A stretch of 64,000 nucleotides of DNA from Candidatus Margulisiibacteriota bacterium (GTDB lineage: Bacteria; Margulisbacteria; WOR-1; O2-12-FULL-45-9; XYB2-FULL-48-7): assembly GCA_041661965.1 (NCBI GenBank), contig JBAZTH010000003.1:62001-126000 (forward strand), given 5' to 3'. This document shows positions 39,277-48,035 of the stretch, piece by piece. The notes under the pieces are model-generated. The model saw only the letters and a list, made by a program, of their open reading frames with translations, had not been told where the DNA came from and did no database searches. The first letter of the stretch is position 1. Every line of letters starts with the position of its first letter. A program made the position numbers and the translations under genes.

Positions 39277-41415
39277 ATGTCGGATATTAGGAGCTTGTTG
39301 ATCCTGGACGATCTGGTTGGATATGTCGGAACAAATAAGAAATTCACCAAGGGTTACGTTAATGTCTCACGGGATAGGCTTGGAACGAGGACCCGCGAGC
39401 AGCTCAATCGCCAGGAGATCAAGGTTGTCCGTGATGCGTTGATCGCCAAGTTAACGGGTGGTAATAAGGCTCGTTATGAAGGGTACAGTGGAAAACTTGA
39501 CCAACCGGAAAGCTCGGCCGACCTGGACCGGGCCCTGATCGAATGTAATAGCGAGTCGAATCTTGATCATCAACAAAAGGAGATCATCAGAGAGGTCCTA
39601 ATTTTGGACGACCTATTGGATTACGCTAACGCCTCGATCTACGGCGGAGATAACCGAATAAGTGTTAGTCCGGCGGTGCGGGACAGGATCACCGGAGCCG
39701 CGTCGGTACTGGCCGGACAAAATAAGATCGTTCTGGCTGATATCGACAAAGCCAGGGAAGAGCTCATTACCCAATTAAGCGCGAGCGAAAGGGCTTTGCT
39801 GGAAACCTTAAGGGGCCGTTTGAATAAAGGGGAGGGAAAAGAGGACCTAAAGAGCGTTTTATGCGGCGCGAATCTGCGGCGGGAATCTTTTTGTCCCGCC
39901 CTTCTGGCCGCGACCCCTTCAAGCGTCGAGCCGGGGGTTCAAGACCAGCCTTTTACTTTAATTGGAGTGAACCTGCCAAAATCGGCGACCGTTGAATTGC
40001 TTGACGACCAGAACCAAACGATCGCCAATGGAGTAGTCATCAATTCCTACCAGAACCAGTCCGAAACCTCGGCGACCGTCAGGCTGAATATCCCTGCCGC
40101 CAAGATGTTGGCTGACAGGAGCATTAGAAGTTTTACGGTCCGGCTGACCAGCCAGGACCAGCTTTTTTCCGCCCTCCGATCGGGGATCATCCAGGTCACC
40201 CAATCGACGGTTCTGCCGCCGACAATCCAGACTTGCCAATCACCGAACGTTTGTCTGGTCCCGCCGCCGCCGATCGGCCTGATCGTGTCGCCGACCTCTT
40301 TGCTGGCGAACAATCAGCCGCAGAACTTTAATATCGTCGGCGACCAGGCGGCCGAGATCAAGACCATCAGACTGGTTGATCCGTCAAACAATAGCGAAAT
40401 TCAAACGGTTGCTGTTTTACCCGCGATGCTGTCTGACCAGAATCGCCGGCTTGCCGTGCCGGTTACTCTTGATCCGGTAGCCTTGCTTGCTACTCTGAAG
40501 ACCAAAGCGGACGACCAGCTGACGTTGAAAATCGAGGCTTATGATTCAACCAATCATTTGGTTGCCGGATTGGATGATGTCACGATCATTGTTATTCAGG
40601 ACCGAGTCATTGTTGAACAGGTCCCGTATCGGCTTCCGCCGTTGGTCCATGACGTTATTCGACCGGACCTGTCGATCGGTGTTTCAGTCCAAGAAAACAG
40701 CAGCAGTGTTCCGCTGGTTCTTGGCCTCAATCCCGGCTTGATCGGTAAAACCGCCCCGATTAAAAGTCAATATTTTGAACTGGCGGCGAAAGGCGATTGT
40801 TCATTGTTTAGCGGCGAAGTGGTTGACGGTTGTCAGGGTCAGGGCTATTTCAATTTTTCCAGATGGGGGATCAAGGCGGAAGCGTCCGGCCGGTTAAAGT
40901 ACGCGACCAGCGGTTCGATCTATAACCTGCCGTATTACTATGAGCGTTCTTCCTTTATGACCGACGGCCGTTTCTCCTTCAGCGTCATCCCAGGGCGGGC
41001 CTTGACTGTCAGGGGGAACGGGGAGTGGAGTTATGTCAGGGCCGGAAATCAGCAGACCGATAGCCGTTTCCGCTTGAGCAGCGACGGCTTCATTACTTTT
41101 GGCGCCGGCCGGTCGGTCTATGTTCCGGAAAAGTTGAACTTACATTTTGGCCTTGTGCCGGCGGGTGAACGGAAGGTCGCCGGCGAAGGGCGGCAGTTGC
41201 GAGGGGGTGGTCTCGGCTTTGACGCCCGCTGGGATCGCGGGATCTTAACCGGTTTGCCGCTCGGTTTATATTTCGGTTGGGAGCGGATCTCCGCGGTCGA
41301 AGAAAAGAACCCGCATAATTTTTACGGCGGAGTAAATTTCGACCTGATGAGATTTATCGATCGGACCGTTGGTTATCAGGATTTTTCCAAATATCTGGTC
41401 AATCGCGGAGATTAA
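39277..41415 (+). CDS. Large multidomain protein with internal repeat, Ig-like domains and beta-rich C-terminus
   Basis: 712 aa, Shine-Dalgarno GGGAGAGG. Domains by eye: two copies of a helical repeat (residues 8-90 and 108-197, both beginning (V/L)LILDDL(V/L)), two Ig/IPT-like beta domains (about 210-320 and 340-455; SSVEPGVQDQPFTLIGVNLP and PTSLLANNQPQNFNIVGD start them alike), and a C-terminal beta-rich region (490-712) resembling an outer-membrane barrel or beta-sandwich. There is no signal peptide. No family recognised. Confidence 0.7.
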   Translation: MSDIRSLLILDDLVGYVGTNKKFTKGYVNVSRDRLGTRTREQLNRQEIKVVRDALIAKLTGGNKARYEGYSGKLDQPESSADLDRALIECNSESNLDHQQKEIIREVLILDDLLDYANASIYGGDNRISVSPAVRDRITGAASVLAGQNKIVLADIDKAREELITQLSASERALLETLRGRLNKGEGKEDLKSVLCGANLRRESFCPALLAATPSSVEPGVQDQPFTLIGVNLPKSATVELLDDQNQTIANGVVINSYQNQSETSATVRLNIPAAKMLADRSIRSFTVRLTSQDQLFSALRSGIIQVTQSTVLPPTIQTCQSPNVCLVPPPPIGLIVSPTSLLANNQPQNFNIVGDQAAEIKTIRLVDPSNNSEIQTVAVLPAMLSDQNRRLAVPVTLDPVALLATLKTKADDQLTLKIEAYDSTNHLVAGLDDVTIIVIQDRVIVEQVPYRLPPLVHDVIRPDLSIGVSVQENSSSVPLVLGLNPGLIGKTAPIKSQYFELAAKGDCSLFSGEVVDGCQGQGYFNFSRWGIKAEASGRLKYATSGSIYNLPYYYERSSFMTDGRFSFSVIPGRALTVRGNGEWSYVRAGNQQTDSRFRLSSDGFITFGAGRSVYVPEKLNLHFGLVPAGERKVAGEGRQLRGGGLGFDARWDRGILTGLPLGLYFGWERISAVEEKNPHNFYGGVNFDLMRFIDRTVGYQDFSKYLVNRGD

Positions 41416-41431
41416 TCCGACCGCTTCAGGG

Positions 41432-41437
41432 TATAAT
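41432..41437 (+). promoter_or_regulatory. -10 box of the broken radical SAM gene, leaderless type
   Basis: TATAAT ending seven bases before the ATG at 41445; no Shine-Dalgarno. Confidence 0.5.
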
Positions 41438-41444
41438 TAAACAG

Positions 41445-42295
41445 ATGAGCTTAACTAATTGCCGTCTTTGCGGACACCGCTGCGAGGTTGACCGGCTGGC
41501 CGGCCAGCTGGGGATCTGCCGGGCCGGGAGCAAACCTGAAGTTTCTTCTTTTTGCCTCCACCACGGGGAAGAACCGGTCCTCTCCGGCGCCAAAGGATCG
41601 GGGACGATTTTTTTTACCCACTGTAGTTTACGCTGTGTTTTTTGCCAGAATTATCAGATCAGCCAGGGGACAAGGAATGACAGGAAAAAAAAGGAGGAGG
41701 AGGGAGTAGCAGGGATAATGTTGGAATTGCAACGGCAGGGAGCAGAAAATATCAACCTGGTTTCTCCAACTCATTACGGTCCGCAGATCATTGAAACCTT
41801 AAAGCAGGCGCGCGCTCAAGGATTGAAACTGCCGATCGTCTGGAACTCCAGCGGGTATGACAGCCTGGAATTATTGGAGTCGCTTGACGGGCTGATCGAT
41901 ATTTATCTTCCCGATTTTAAATATGGCGACGACGCGGCCGCTTTGAAATATTCCGGCAAGTCGGTAATCTGGAAATCGGCGATGACGGCTTGGCTAGGAA
42001 AGGGTTGATCGTCCGGCATCTTGTTTTGCCGGGTGGAGTGGCCGGGAGCCGGGCGGTCCTCGATTTCTTGGTTTCTCTTTCTCCCGATCTCTTTGTCAGC
42101 CTGATGGCGCAATACGGCCCGCGTCACCGGGCGGCGGAGTTTCCGGAACTGTCCGTTTCCCTGACGAAAGAGGAATATAACGAGATCGTTGCTCACGCCG
42201 AGCAAATCGGCCTGGGGAATTTATTTGTCCAGGACCCGAGGAGCAATGAGACTTACCTGCCTGACTTTGAGAAAGTGGAGCCATTTGGAGAGTAA
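41445..42295 (+). pseudogene. Radical SAM protein (PflA-like), frameshifted by a small internal deletion
   Basis: Two frames make one gene. The first (to the stop at 42006-42008) has the N-terminal Cys pairs (CRLCGHRC), the SAM cluster in CSLRCVFCQNYQIS and ends in order after DDAAALKYSG. The second frame resumes with FRQVGNLEIGDDGLARKGLI, then VRHLVLPGG, to 42295. Relatives have about 17 residues between KYSG and (M)(Y/F)RQVG, including an EM helix, which are missing. The junction TTCCGGCA could be read as either KYSGK or FRQV, so a deletion between two short TTCCGG copies would explain both loss and frameshift. A GAP-rich insert (RKKKEEEG) follows the SAM motif. Either a true pseudogene or an assembly error. 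Confidence 0.8.
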
Positions 42296-43666
42296 CCCTT
42301 CTGGTGGCTCCCGGAGCGGGTTGATCAAATACGCTTCCTGGCTGGGTGAGTAGACGAGCTTCGGGTCTTTCGGCATTTTAAAACGATCCAGGACAAGGTA
42401 GGGGGCCTTATGGTTATATTGTTCGCTGACCGGGGCCGAAACGGCGTAACTTTTTTCCCCATTATCCAGCGCCAGCCGGAAGAGTGACCGGACCAAGGTC
42501 GAACTGGCCTGTTCTTTGTCGGTCGCGTTGACGAAAAAGACGATCTCCGGATCGATCAGGTAGTCCGGAATATAAAAATTGTATTTGCCGCTCGACAGCT
42601 TGACCGGGCGTGTCCGCCACTGTTTCTCCGTCCAGCCGCTCGCGCCGCCGGAGGCGTAGTAAAACTGGACCTTAGCGTCTTTTGAACCCCCTTTGACTTC
42701 CGCGGCGATCGTCACGCCGCCAGGTTCGCGACCGTAGATCAGGTTGATTGCGGGGAATTTGTTTTTCGCTTTTAAATGACGATCGAACCAGGCTTTGGCG
42801 ACCGCGGCGGTTCCGGGGAGGAACTGATGCCGGAGGTTGGGGACCAGGTAGTACTGTTTTTCCGCTTTTACCCGACCGTAGCTTTTCTGAAAAGTGTGGA
42901 GATAGTAGCAATGGTCGTTGGTCCCGGTGATAAAAAGGATCGGCGACCGTTGGCTGGCCAGAAAATTGCTCGGATCAAGCAGTTTGTCCCAAGCTTGTTT
43001 TTCCCGTCCGGTCTTGGCCTCGAACAGCTCTTGCCAGGTACACCCTTCAGGAATAAAACCGGCGCCAAAGACGTTGACGGCCGCTTTCAGCCGCGGCTCC
43101 TGGCCGTTGGTCAGAAGGGTTAAGACCCCGCCCCAGGAAAGGCCCAGCATTCCGATCCGGTTCCGATCGACTTCCGGCTGTTTGGCGAGAAAATCGATCC
43201 CGTTCCGGGCCGCCGTCACGGCGAAGATTAAGTAGTTGTTCGCCGGATCGGCCGTATTGAGCAGGTTTTTGACTTCCATGTCGGGACCAGTCGAGCGTGA
43301 ATGCCGGCGTTGTTTCCCTTTGCCTGGCAGATCGATCACCAGGACGGCGTACCCGTAACCGGCCCAGCGGAGCGCGGTTTTTATGTCGGCCGAGCCGCCG
43401 CCGCCATGGGCAATAAGCAGGGCGGGAAGCGGGGCGAAATGGTCCGGGTAGCAATAATAGCCGAAGATCCTGGTCGCCTGGCCGCTTTGCGGGCGGCCGG
43501 GAAAAAAGACCTCTTTAATTTGGAACCCGTTAATTGAATATTGCTTGATCAGAACGGGATCGGCCGCGATCGAGGTTGGCTGCCAAAGCTCCTTGAGCGA
43601 CAGCGCTTCCGGGGCAGCGGTCGCCGGCCAGATTAACAATAAAATCAATAATAAAAAAGAACGCAC
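42221..43666 (-). CDS. Secreted alpha/beta hydrolase (dienelactone hydrolase/acetyl-xylan-esterase-like)
   Basis: 481 aa from a GTG at 43666, eight bases behind a TAAAAT box. Signal peptide MRSFLLLILLLIWPATAAP. The hydrolase core shows ALLIAHGGGGSAD (oxyanion), GYAVLVIDLPGKG, IGMLGLSWGGVLTLL (nucleophile Ser in GLSWG), LFITGTNDHCYYLHTF (acid Asp) and NLRHQFLPG (His). A C-terminal beta domain (about residues 310-430) follows. The 3' end overlaps the radical SAM gene by 75 bases, tail to tail. Substrate unknown. Confidence 0.85.
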   Translation of the reverse strand: MRSFLLLILLLIWPATAAPEALSLKELWQPTSIAADPVLIKQYSINGFQIKEVFFPGRPQSGQATRIFGYYCYPDHFAPLPALLIAHGGGGSADIKTALRWAGYGYAVLVIDLPGKGKQRRHSRSTGPDMEVKNLLNTADPANNYLIFAVTAARNGIDFLAKQPEVDRNRIGMLGLSWGGVLTLLTNGQEPRLKAAVNVFGAGFIPEGCTWQELFEAKTGREKQAWDKLLDPSNFLASQRSPILFITGTNDHCYYLHTFQKSYGRVKAEKQYYLVPNLRHQFLPGTAAVAKAWFDRHLKAKNKFPAINLIYGREPGGVTIAAEVKGGSKDAKVQFYYASGGASGWTEKQWRTRPVKLSSGKYNFYIPDYLIDPEIVFFVNATDKEQASSTLVRSLFRLALDNGEKSYAVSAPVSEQYNHKAPYLVLDRFKMPKDPKLVYSPSQEAYLINPLREPPEGLLSKWLHFLKVRQVSLIAPRVLDK

Positions 43667-43687
43667 GGAAACTGATTTTACCTTATG

Positions 43688-43716
43688 TTGCGAGGCGGTG
43701 CAATTCTTTGTATACT
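43688..43716 (+). promoter_or_regulatory. thiGHS promoter, leaderless type
   Basis: TTGCGA at 43688-43693, 17 bases, TATACT at 43711-43716, six bases before the thiG ATG. No TPP riboswitch fits in the short gap. Confidence 0.65.
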
Positions 43717-43722
43717 GTAGAA

Positions 43723-44484
43723 ATGAAGGATTTGCTGGTTATTGCCAAGAAAAAGTTTAAATCCCGGCTTCTGCTTGGGACCGGAAAGTTTTCTTCGCCC
43801 CAGGTAATGAAAAAAGCGGTCGAAGCTTCGGGGGCGGAGATCGTGACCGTGGCTTTGCGCCGGGTCGACCTGGCCAACCCCCGCGACCATATATTGGGCT
43901 ATCTCAACCCGAAAAAGTACTTGATCCTCCCCAATACTTCCGGCGCGAAAAGCGCCGACGAAGCGGTCCGGCTGGCGAGATTGGCGAAAGCCTTTGGCCT
44001 CCCGGCCTGGGTCAAGCTGGAAGTGACCCCCGATCCTCGTTTTCTTCTCCCTGACCCGATCGAAACCTTAAAAGCGGCCGAGATCCTGGTGAAAGAAGGT
44101 TTTAAGGTCCTTCCTTATATTAATGCCGATCCGGTCCTGGCCAAGCGGTTGGAAGAGGCGGGGTGCGTGACGGTCATGCCGCTTGGCTCGCCGATCGGCT
44201 CCGCCCAGGGGATTCGAACCCGGGCGAACATTGAGATCATTATTCAGCAAGCGAAAGTACCGGTGGTCGTCGACGCCGGTTTGGGGAGCCCCGCCCACGC
44301 CGCCGAAGCGCTGGAGATGGGAGCGGCGGCCGTTTTGGTCAACACCGCGATCGCGGCGGCCGACGATCCGGTCGCGATGGCCGCGGCTTTTAAACTAGGT
44401 GTCGCGGCGGGACGGCAGGCTTATTTGGCTGGGATGATCGGCGGCAGTAATCTTGCCCGCGCTTCCAGCCCGCTCCACTTATGA
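43723..44484 (+). CDS. thiG: Thiazole synthase
   Basis: 253 aa. Forms the thiazole phosphate from DXP, dehydroglycine and ThiS thiocarboxylate. SRLLLGTGKFSSPQVMKKAV, ASGAEIVTVALRRVDL, WVKLEVTPDPRFLLPDP (Schiff-base Lys in VKLEV), MPLGSPIGSAQGI and VVDAGLGSPAHAAEALEMGA are diagnostic. Start is the ATG at 43723 rather than the TTG at 43708. First gene of thiG-thiH-thiS. Confidence 0.96.
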   Translation: MKDLLVIAKKKFKSRLLLGTGKFSSPQVMKKAVEASGAEIVTVALRRVDLANPRDHILGYLNPKKYLILPNTSGAKSADEAVRLARLAKAFGLPAWVKLEVTPDPRFLLPDPIETLKAAEILVKEGFKVLPYINADPVLAKRLEEAGCVTVMPLGSPIGSAQGIRTRANIEIIIQQAKVPVVVDAGLGSPAHAAEALEMGAAAVLVNTAIAAADDPVAMAAAFKLGVAAGRQAYLAGMIGGSNLARASSPLHL

Positions 44485-45479
44485 ACCTCCGGGAATTTGA
44501 ACGGATCATCTGCGGTGAAGTCGCGCTTCCGGAGCTGTCAGCGGCCGCCCGGCGGGAAACCCTGAAACATTTTGGCCGGACGATTCAGCTTTACGCTCCG
44601 CTTTATCTTTCCAACGAATGTGTCAACAGTTGCGTCTACTGCGGCTTTAACCGGCGCTCGATGATCAAAAGGGTGACTTTGACCCTTGAAGAAGCGCTGG
44701 TCGAGGCCGATTGCGTCAGGCGGGAAGGTTTTCAGCATCTCCTGGTCTTGACCGGCGAATACCCCAGCAAGGCGCCGGTTAGTTATCTGCGCCAGATCAT
44801 CGCCGAACTGAAAAAAAAGTTCACTTCGATCACGATTGAAGTTTATCCGATGATGACTGAAGATTACCGCTCTTTGATCGAAGCGGGGGTTGACGGGCTG
44901 ACGATCTACCAGGAGACCTACCATCGCCCGACTTATCAGGCGGTCCACCCGGACGGACCGAAACGGGATTACGACTGGCGTTACGGCGCGCCGGCGAGAG
45001 CCGCTGAAGCTGGAATGCGAAAGATCGGCCTTGGTTTTTTGCTCGGACTCTATGACTGGCGGGAAGAGGCGCTGAAACTGGCGGCGCATGTTTCTTCTTT
45101 ATTAAAAGATTATTGGCAGACCCAACTGCAGATCAGTTTTCCCCGGATCAATCCGGCGGAAACGAACTATAAGGTGGAATACCCGGTTTCCGACGACGAC
45201 TTTCTCCGCTTGGTCTGTGCTTTGCGTTTGCTTTTTCCCGAGATCGGCTTTACATTATCGACCAGAGAAAAGGCCGCTTTTCGCGACCGGATCTTCCAAT
45301 TCGGCCTGACCCAGATGAGCGCCGGTTCTAAGACCGCGCCGGGGGGGTACGCGCTTGACGATCAAAGCGGCAAGCAGTTTGACATCTCCGATGAGCGGAC
45401 CCCGCAAGAGGTTGCCCTGGCCTTGCGGACTGCCGGTTATGAGCCGGTTTGGAAGGATTGGGAGAGGATCCTGGGATGA
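44481..45479 (+). CDS. thiH: 2-iminoacetate synthase (radical SAM)
   Basis: 332 aa. Cleaves tyrosine to p-cresol and dehydroglycine for the thiazole ring in anaerobes, in place of the oxygen-using ThiO. The cluster motif CVNSCVYCGF (CX3CX2C), LVLTGEYPSKAPVSYL, YQETYHRPTY and the C-terminal MSAGSKTAPGGY match ThiH. Starts within the thiG stop (ATGA). Its use fits an anaerobic lifestyle. Confidence 0.95.
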   Translation: MNLREFERIICGEVALPELSAAARRETLKHFGRTIQLYAPLYLSNECVNSCVYCGFNRRSMIKRVTLTLEEALVEADCVRREGFQHLLVLTGEYPSKAPVSYLRQIIAELKKKFTSITIEVYPMMTEDYRSLIEAGVDGLTIYQETYHRPTYQAVHPDGPKRDYDWRYGAPARAAEAGMRKIGLGFLLGLYDWREEALKLAAHVSSLLKDYWQTQLQISFPRINPAETNYKVEYPVSDDDFLRLVCALRLLFPEIGFTLSTREKAAFRDRIFQFGLTQMSAGSKTAPGGYALDDQSGKQFDISDERTPQEVALALRTAGYEPVWKDWERILG

Positions 45480-45679
45480 TAAAAATTATTGTTAACGGCC
45501 GGGAATGGGAGGTCGCGGACGAAACCACGATCGCCGACCTGCTCGGAAAATTCAAAGTCCCGTCCCGGGCTTGCGCGGTGGAACTTAACGGCCGGATCAT
45601 TAAACGGGATAAGTTCCAGAAAACCGGCCTGAAAGAGGCTGATGCCGTGGAGATCATCCGAATGATGGGCGGCGGCTAA
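45476..45679 (+). CDS. thiS: Sulfur carrier protein ThiS
   Basis: 67 aa ubiquitin-like carrier. Ends MMGGG: the terminal Gly-Gly is the site of adenylation and thiocarboxylation. IVNGREWEV, AVELNGRIIKRDKF and ADAVEIIRMMGGG are typical. ATG overlaps the thiH stop. No thiF in the window, so activation must be encoded elsewhere. Confidence 0.94.
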   Translation: MIKIIVNGREWEVADETTIADLLGKFKVPSRACAVELNGRIIKRDKFQKTGLKEADAVEIIRMMGGG

Positions 45680-45684
45680 GGGTA

Positions 45685-45693
45685 TGTTATAAT
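45685..45693 (+). promoter_or_regulatory. hisS promoter, extended -10, leaderless type
   Basis: TGTTATAAT at 45685-45693, six bases before the hisS ATG at 45700. No Shine-Dalgarno. Confidence 0.65.
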
Positions 45694-45699
45694 TTAATC

Positions 45700-47022
45700 A
45701 TGGCTAAATACACCGCTCCCCGAGGGACCAAGGACATTCTGCCGGCTGAAGTCGGCCTCTGGCAGTTTATCGAGGATAATTGCCGCGATATTTTCTTCCT
45801 CTATAATTACCAGGAGATCCGGACCCCGGCCTTCGAATCGACCGAACTTTTTGCCCGCTCGATCGGCAAGACCACCGATATCGTCAAAAAAGAGATGTAC
45901 ACCTTTGAGGACCGCAAAGGCCGCAGTCTGACCCTGCGTCCCGAAGCGACCGCTGCTGTCGTCCGGGCCGGACTGGAAAACAACCTGATCGCTCCTGACA
46001 GTTTCACCAAGCTTTTCTACATCGGCCCGATGTTCCGCTACGAACGCCCGCAAGCCGGGCGCCAGCGCCAGTTCCATCAGGCGGGGGTGGAAGTCTTTGG
46101 GTCGGCCGATCCTCTTCTAGACGCCGAAGTGATCGTCATGGCGGTGAAACTTTTTGATTCGTTAGGCCTGAAGGAATTGCGGGTCGACCTTAATTCGGTC
46201 GGCTGTAAAAAATGCCAGCCGGGTTACCGGCAGGCGGTCCAGGATTATTTCCGGCCGAAGGTCGAAAAGATGTGCGCCGACTGCCGGGAACGTCTGGAGA
46301 GCAACCCGCTCCGGATTCTCGACTGCAAGGAACAGGGCTGTCAGCCTTTTCTGGCGACGGCCCCGGCTTCGGCCCAGCATTTGTGCGAAGAGTGCGACCT
46401 TCACTTTAAAAAACTACGCAGTTATCTTGATAACGCCAAAGTTAAATATCAGCTCAACGATCGTTTGGTTCGCGGGCTTGATTACTATACCAAGACCGCT
46501 TTTGAGGTTGTTTCCAGCCAATTGGGCTCACAGAACGCTGTCTGCGGCGGGGGCCGTTACGACAACTTAGTTGAAGAGCTTGGAGGAAAAGCGACCCCGG
46601 CGATCGGTTTTGCCATCGGTTTGGAGCGGGTCGTTGAAGTCTTGAAGCAGGCGAAATTGGCGGGGCACGATTCCCGCGGTTTGCTTCTTTATCTGGCGAC
46701 GATCGGCGAACCGGCCAAAAAGGTTGCTTTTGACCTTTTGAACAAAGGGCGGGAGCTTGGGATCCCCTCTGATATGGATTATACCGGCAAATCGCTCAAA
46801 GCGCAGATGAAAGCGGCTGACCGGCTCAAAGCCCAATATACTTATATTATCGGCGACGATGAAGTCGCTAAAGGGACGGCGGTCCTGAAAAATATGGCGA
46901 CTTCGGAAGAACGCGAGGTTACCTTTGAAAATGTTTTATACCAGCCGTTCGGCCTGGAAGACGTAAAAGAAGAAGCAGCTTGCGGCGGTTGCGGCGGCAG
47001 CTGCGGCAACAATTGCGAATGA
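45700..47022 (+). CDS. hisS: Histidyl-tRNA synthetase with Cys/Gly-rich tail
   Basis: 440 aa class II synthetase. Motif 1 region at the N-terminus (APRGTKDILP), motif 2 in FYIGPMFRYERPQAGRQRQF, the HisA signature GLDYYTKTAFEV, and GGGRYDNLVEELGG; C-terminal anticodon-binding domain to about residue 420. The final 18 residues contain four Cys among Gly and Ser (ACGGCGGSCGNNCE), an unusual addition. The stop overlaps the next ATG (ATGA). Confidence 0.95.
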   Translation: MAKYTAPRGTKDILPAEVGLWQFIEDNCRDIFFLYNYQEIRTPAFESTELFARSIGKTTDIVKKEMYTFEDRKGRSLTLRPEATAAVVRAGLENNLIAPDSFTKLFYIGPMFRYERPQAGRQRQFHQAGVEVFGSADPLLDAEVIVMAVKLFDSLGLKELRVDLNSVGCKKCQPGYRQAVQDYFRPKVEKMCADCRERLESNPLRILDCKEQGCQPFLATAPASAQHLCEECDLHFKKLRSYLDNAKVKYQLNDRLVRGLDYYTKTAFEVVSSQLGSQNAVCGGGRYDNLVEELGGKATPAIGFAIGLERVVEVLKQAKLAGHDSRGLLLYLATIGEPAKKVAFDLLNKGRELGIPSDMDYTGKSLKAQMKAADRLKAQYTYIIGDDEVAKGTAVLKNMATSEEREVTFENVLYQPFGLEDVKEEAACGGCGGSCGNNCE

Positions 47023-48035
47023 AACAGGCTTTATTTTTTAAGAAGCTTGAGGCGGGAAAAGTCCAATGCGAACTTTGTCCTCATAATTGCCTGATCTTGC
47101 CCGGCGGGCGGGGGATCTGCGGGGTCAGGGAAAATAGGGACGGGTATCTCTTTTCCCTGGTCTACGACCGCGTTATCTCTTCCCAGGTCGATCCGATCGA
47201 AAAGAAACCGCTTTTTCATTTCCTCCCCGGATCGCTTTCCTATTCCATTGCTACCGTCGGCTGCAATTTCCGCTGTGATTTTTGCCAGAATTACGGGATC
47301 TCCCAGGGGCCGCGCGAAAAGAAGCCGATTGTCGGTCTGGAGACGACCCCCGAAAAAGTCGTCGCGGCCGCTTTGGCTCAAGGCTGCCGGAGCATCGCTT
47401 ATACCTATACCGAGCCGACGATCTTTTTTGAGTTTGCCTACGATTGCGCCAAGCTGGCTAAAACCAGGGGGCTCCGCAATGTTTTTGTCACCAACGGCTT
47501 CATCAATCGGGCCCCGCTGGAAATGGTCGCTCCGTACCTTGACGCCGCCAATGTCGACCTCAAATCGTTCCGTGATGAATATTACCGAAAGATCTGCGGG
47601 GGCCGCCTGGCGCCGGTCCTGGAGACTTTGAAGCTGATGAAACAACTTCGGATCTGGGTCGAGCTCACGACTTTGCTTGTTCCCGGCCTGAACGATTCCG
47701 ATCAGGAGCTAACCGAGCTGGCCGCCTTTATCAAGAACGAACTGGGAGAGGAAACTCCCTGGCACCTTTCCGCTTTTTTCCCGACTTATAAACTGGTGGA
47801 TCTTCCTCCGACGCCGGAAACGACCCTCCGCCGGGCCAGGGATATCGGACTGGCCGCGGGGTTGAAATATGTTTATACCGGGAATTTGCCGATCGCCGAA
47901 GCGGAAGACACTTTTTGTCCGCAGTGTAAAGAACCGCTGATCACCCGGTCCGGTTTTTCAGTCCTCTCGAACCTGATCGACGGCGAAACGGCTTGTCCGA
48001 AATGCGGCCGGCCGATTGCCGGGGTTTGGCGCTAG
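47019..48035 (+). CDS. amrS: AmmeMemoRadiSam system radical SAM enzyme (AmrS-like)
   Basis: 338 aa from the ATG at 47019 overlapping the hisS stop. CELCPHNCLILPGGRGICGV near the start, SQVDPIEKKPLFHFLPGS, the cluster motif VGCNFRCDFCQNYGIS, AYTYTEPTIFFEFAYD and PWHLSAFFPTYKL match the AmrS family; a C-terminal FCPQCKEPLI and CPKCGRPIAG pair of CxxC is visible. The partner genes (AMMECR1-like, MEMO1-like) are not adjacent. A paralogue of the broken gene at 41445. Confidence 0.9.
   Translation: MKQALFFKKLEAGKVQCELCPHNCLILPGGRGICGVRENRDGYLFSLVYDRVISSQVDPIEKKPLFHFLPGSLSYSIATVGCNFRCDFCQNYGISQGPREKKPIVGLETTPEKVVAAALAQGCRSIAYTYTEPTIFFEFAYDCAKLAKTRGLRNVFVTNGFINRAPLEMVAPYLDAANVDLKSFRDEYYRKICGGRLAPVLETLKLMKQLRIWVELTTLLVPGLNDSDQELTELAAFIKNELGEETPWHLSAFFPTYKLVDLPPTPETTLRRARDIGLAAGLKYVYTGNLPIAEAEDTFCPQCKEPLITRSGFSVLSNLIDGETACPKCGRPIAGVWR

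Noticed and set aside
43667..43722. TPP riboswitch before thiG or thiC
   Set aside because: The gap before thiG is only 56 bases and is filled by a promoter; thiC follows its upstream gene with overlap. No CTGAGA-type core seen.
44205..44230. GGGATTCGAACCCGGG resembles the T-arm of a tRNA on the minus strand
   Set aside because: It lies in the conserved body of thiG (coding for QGIRTRANI) and no acceptor or anticodon arms can be folded around it.
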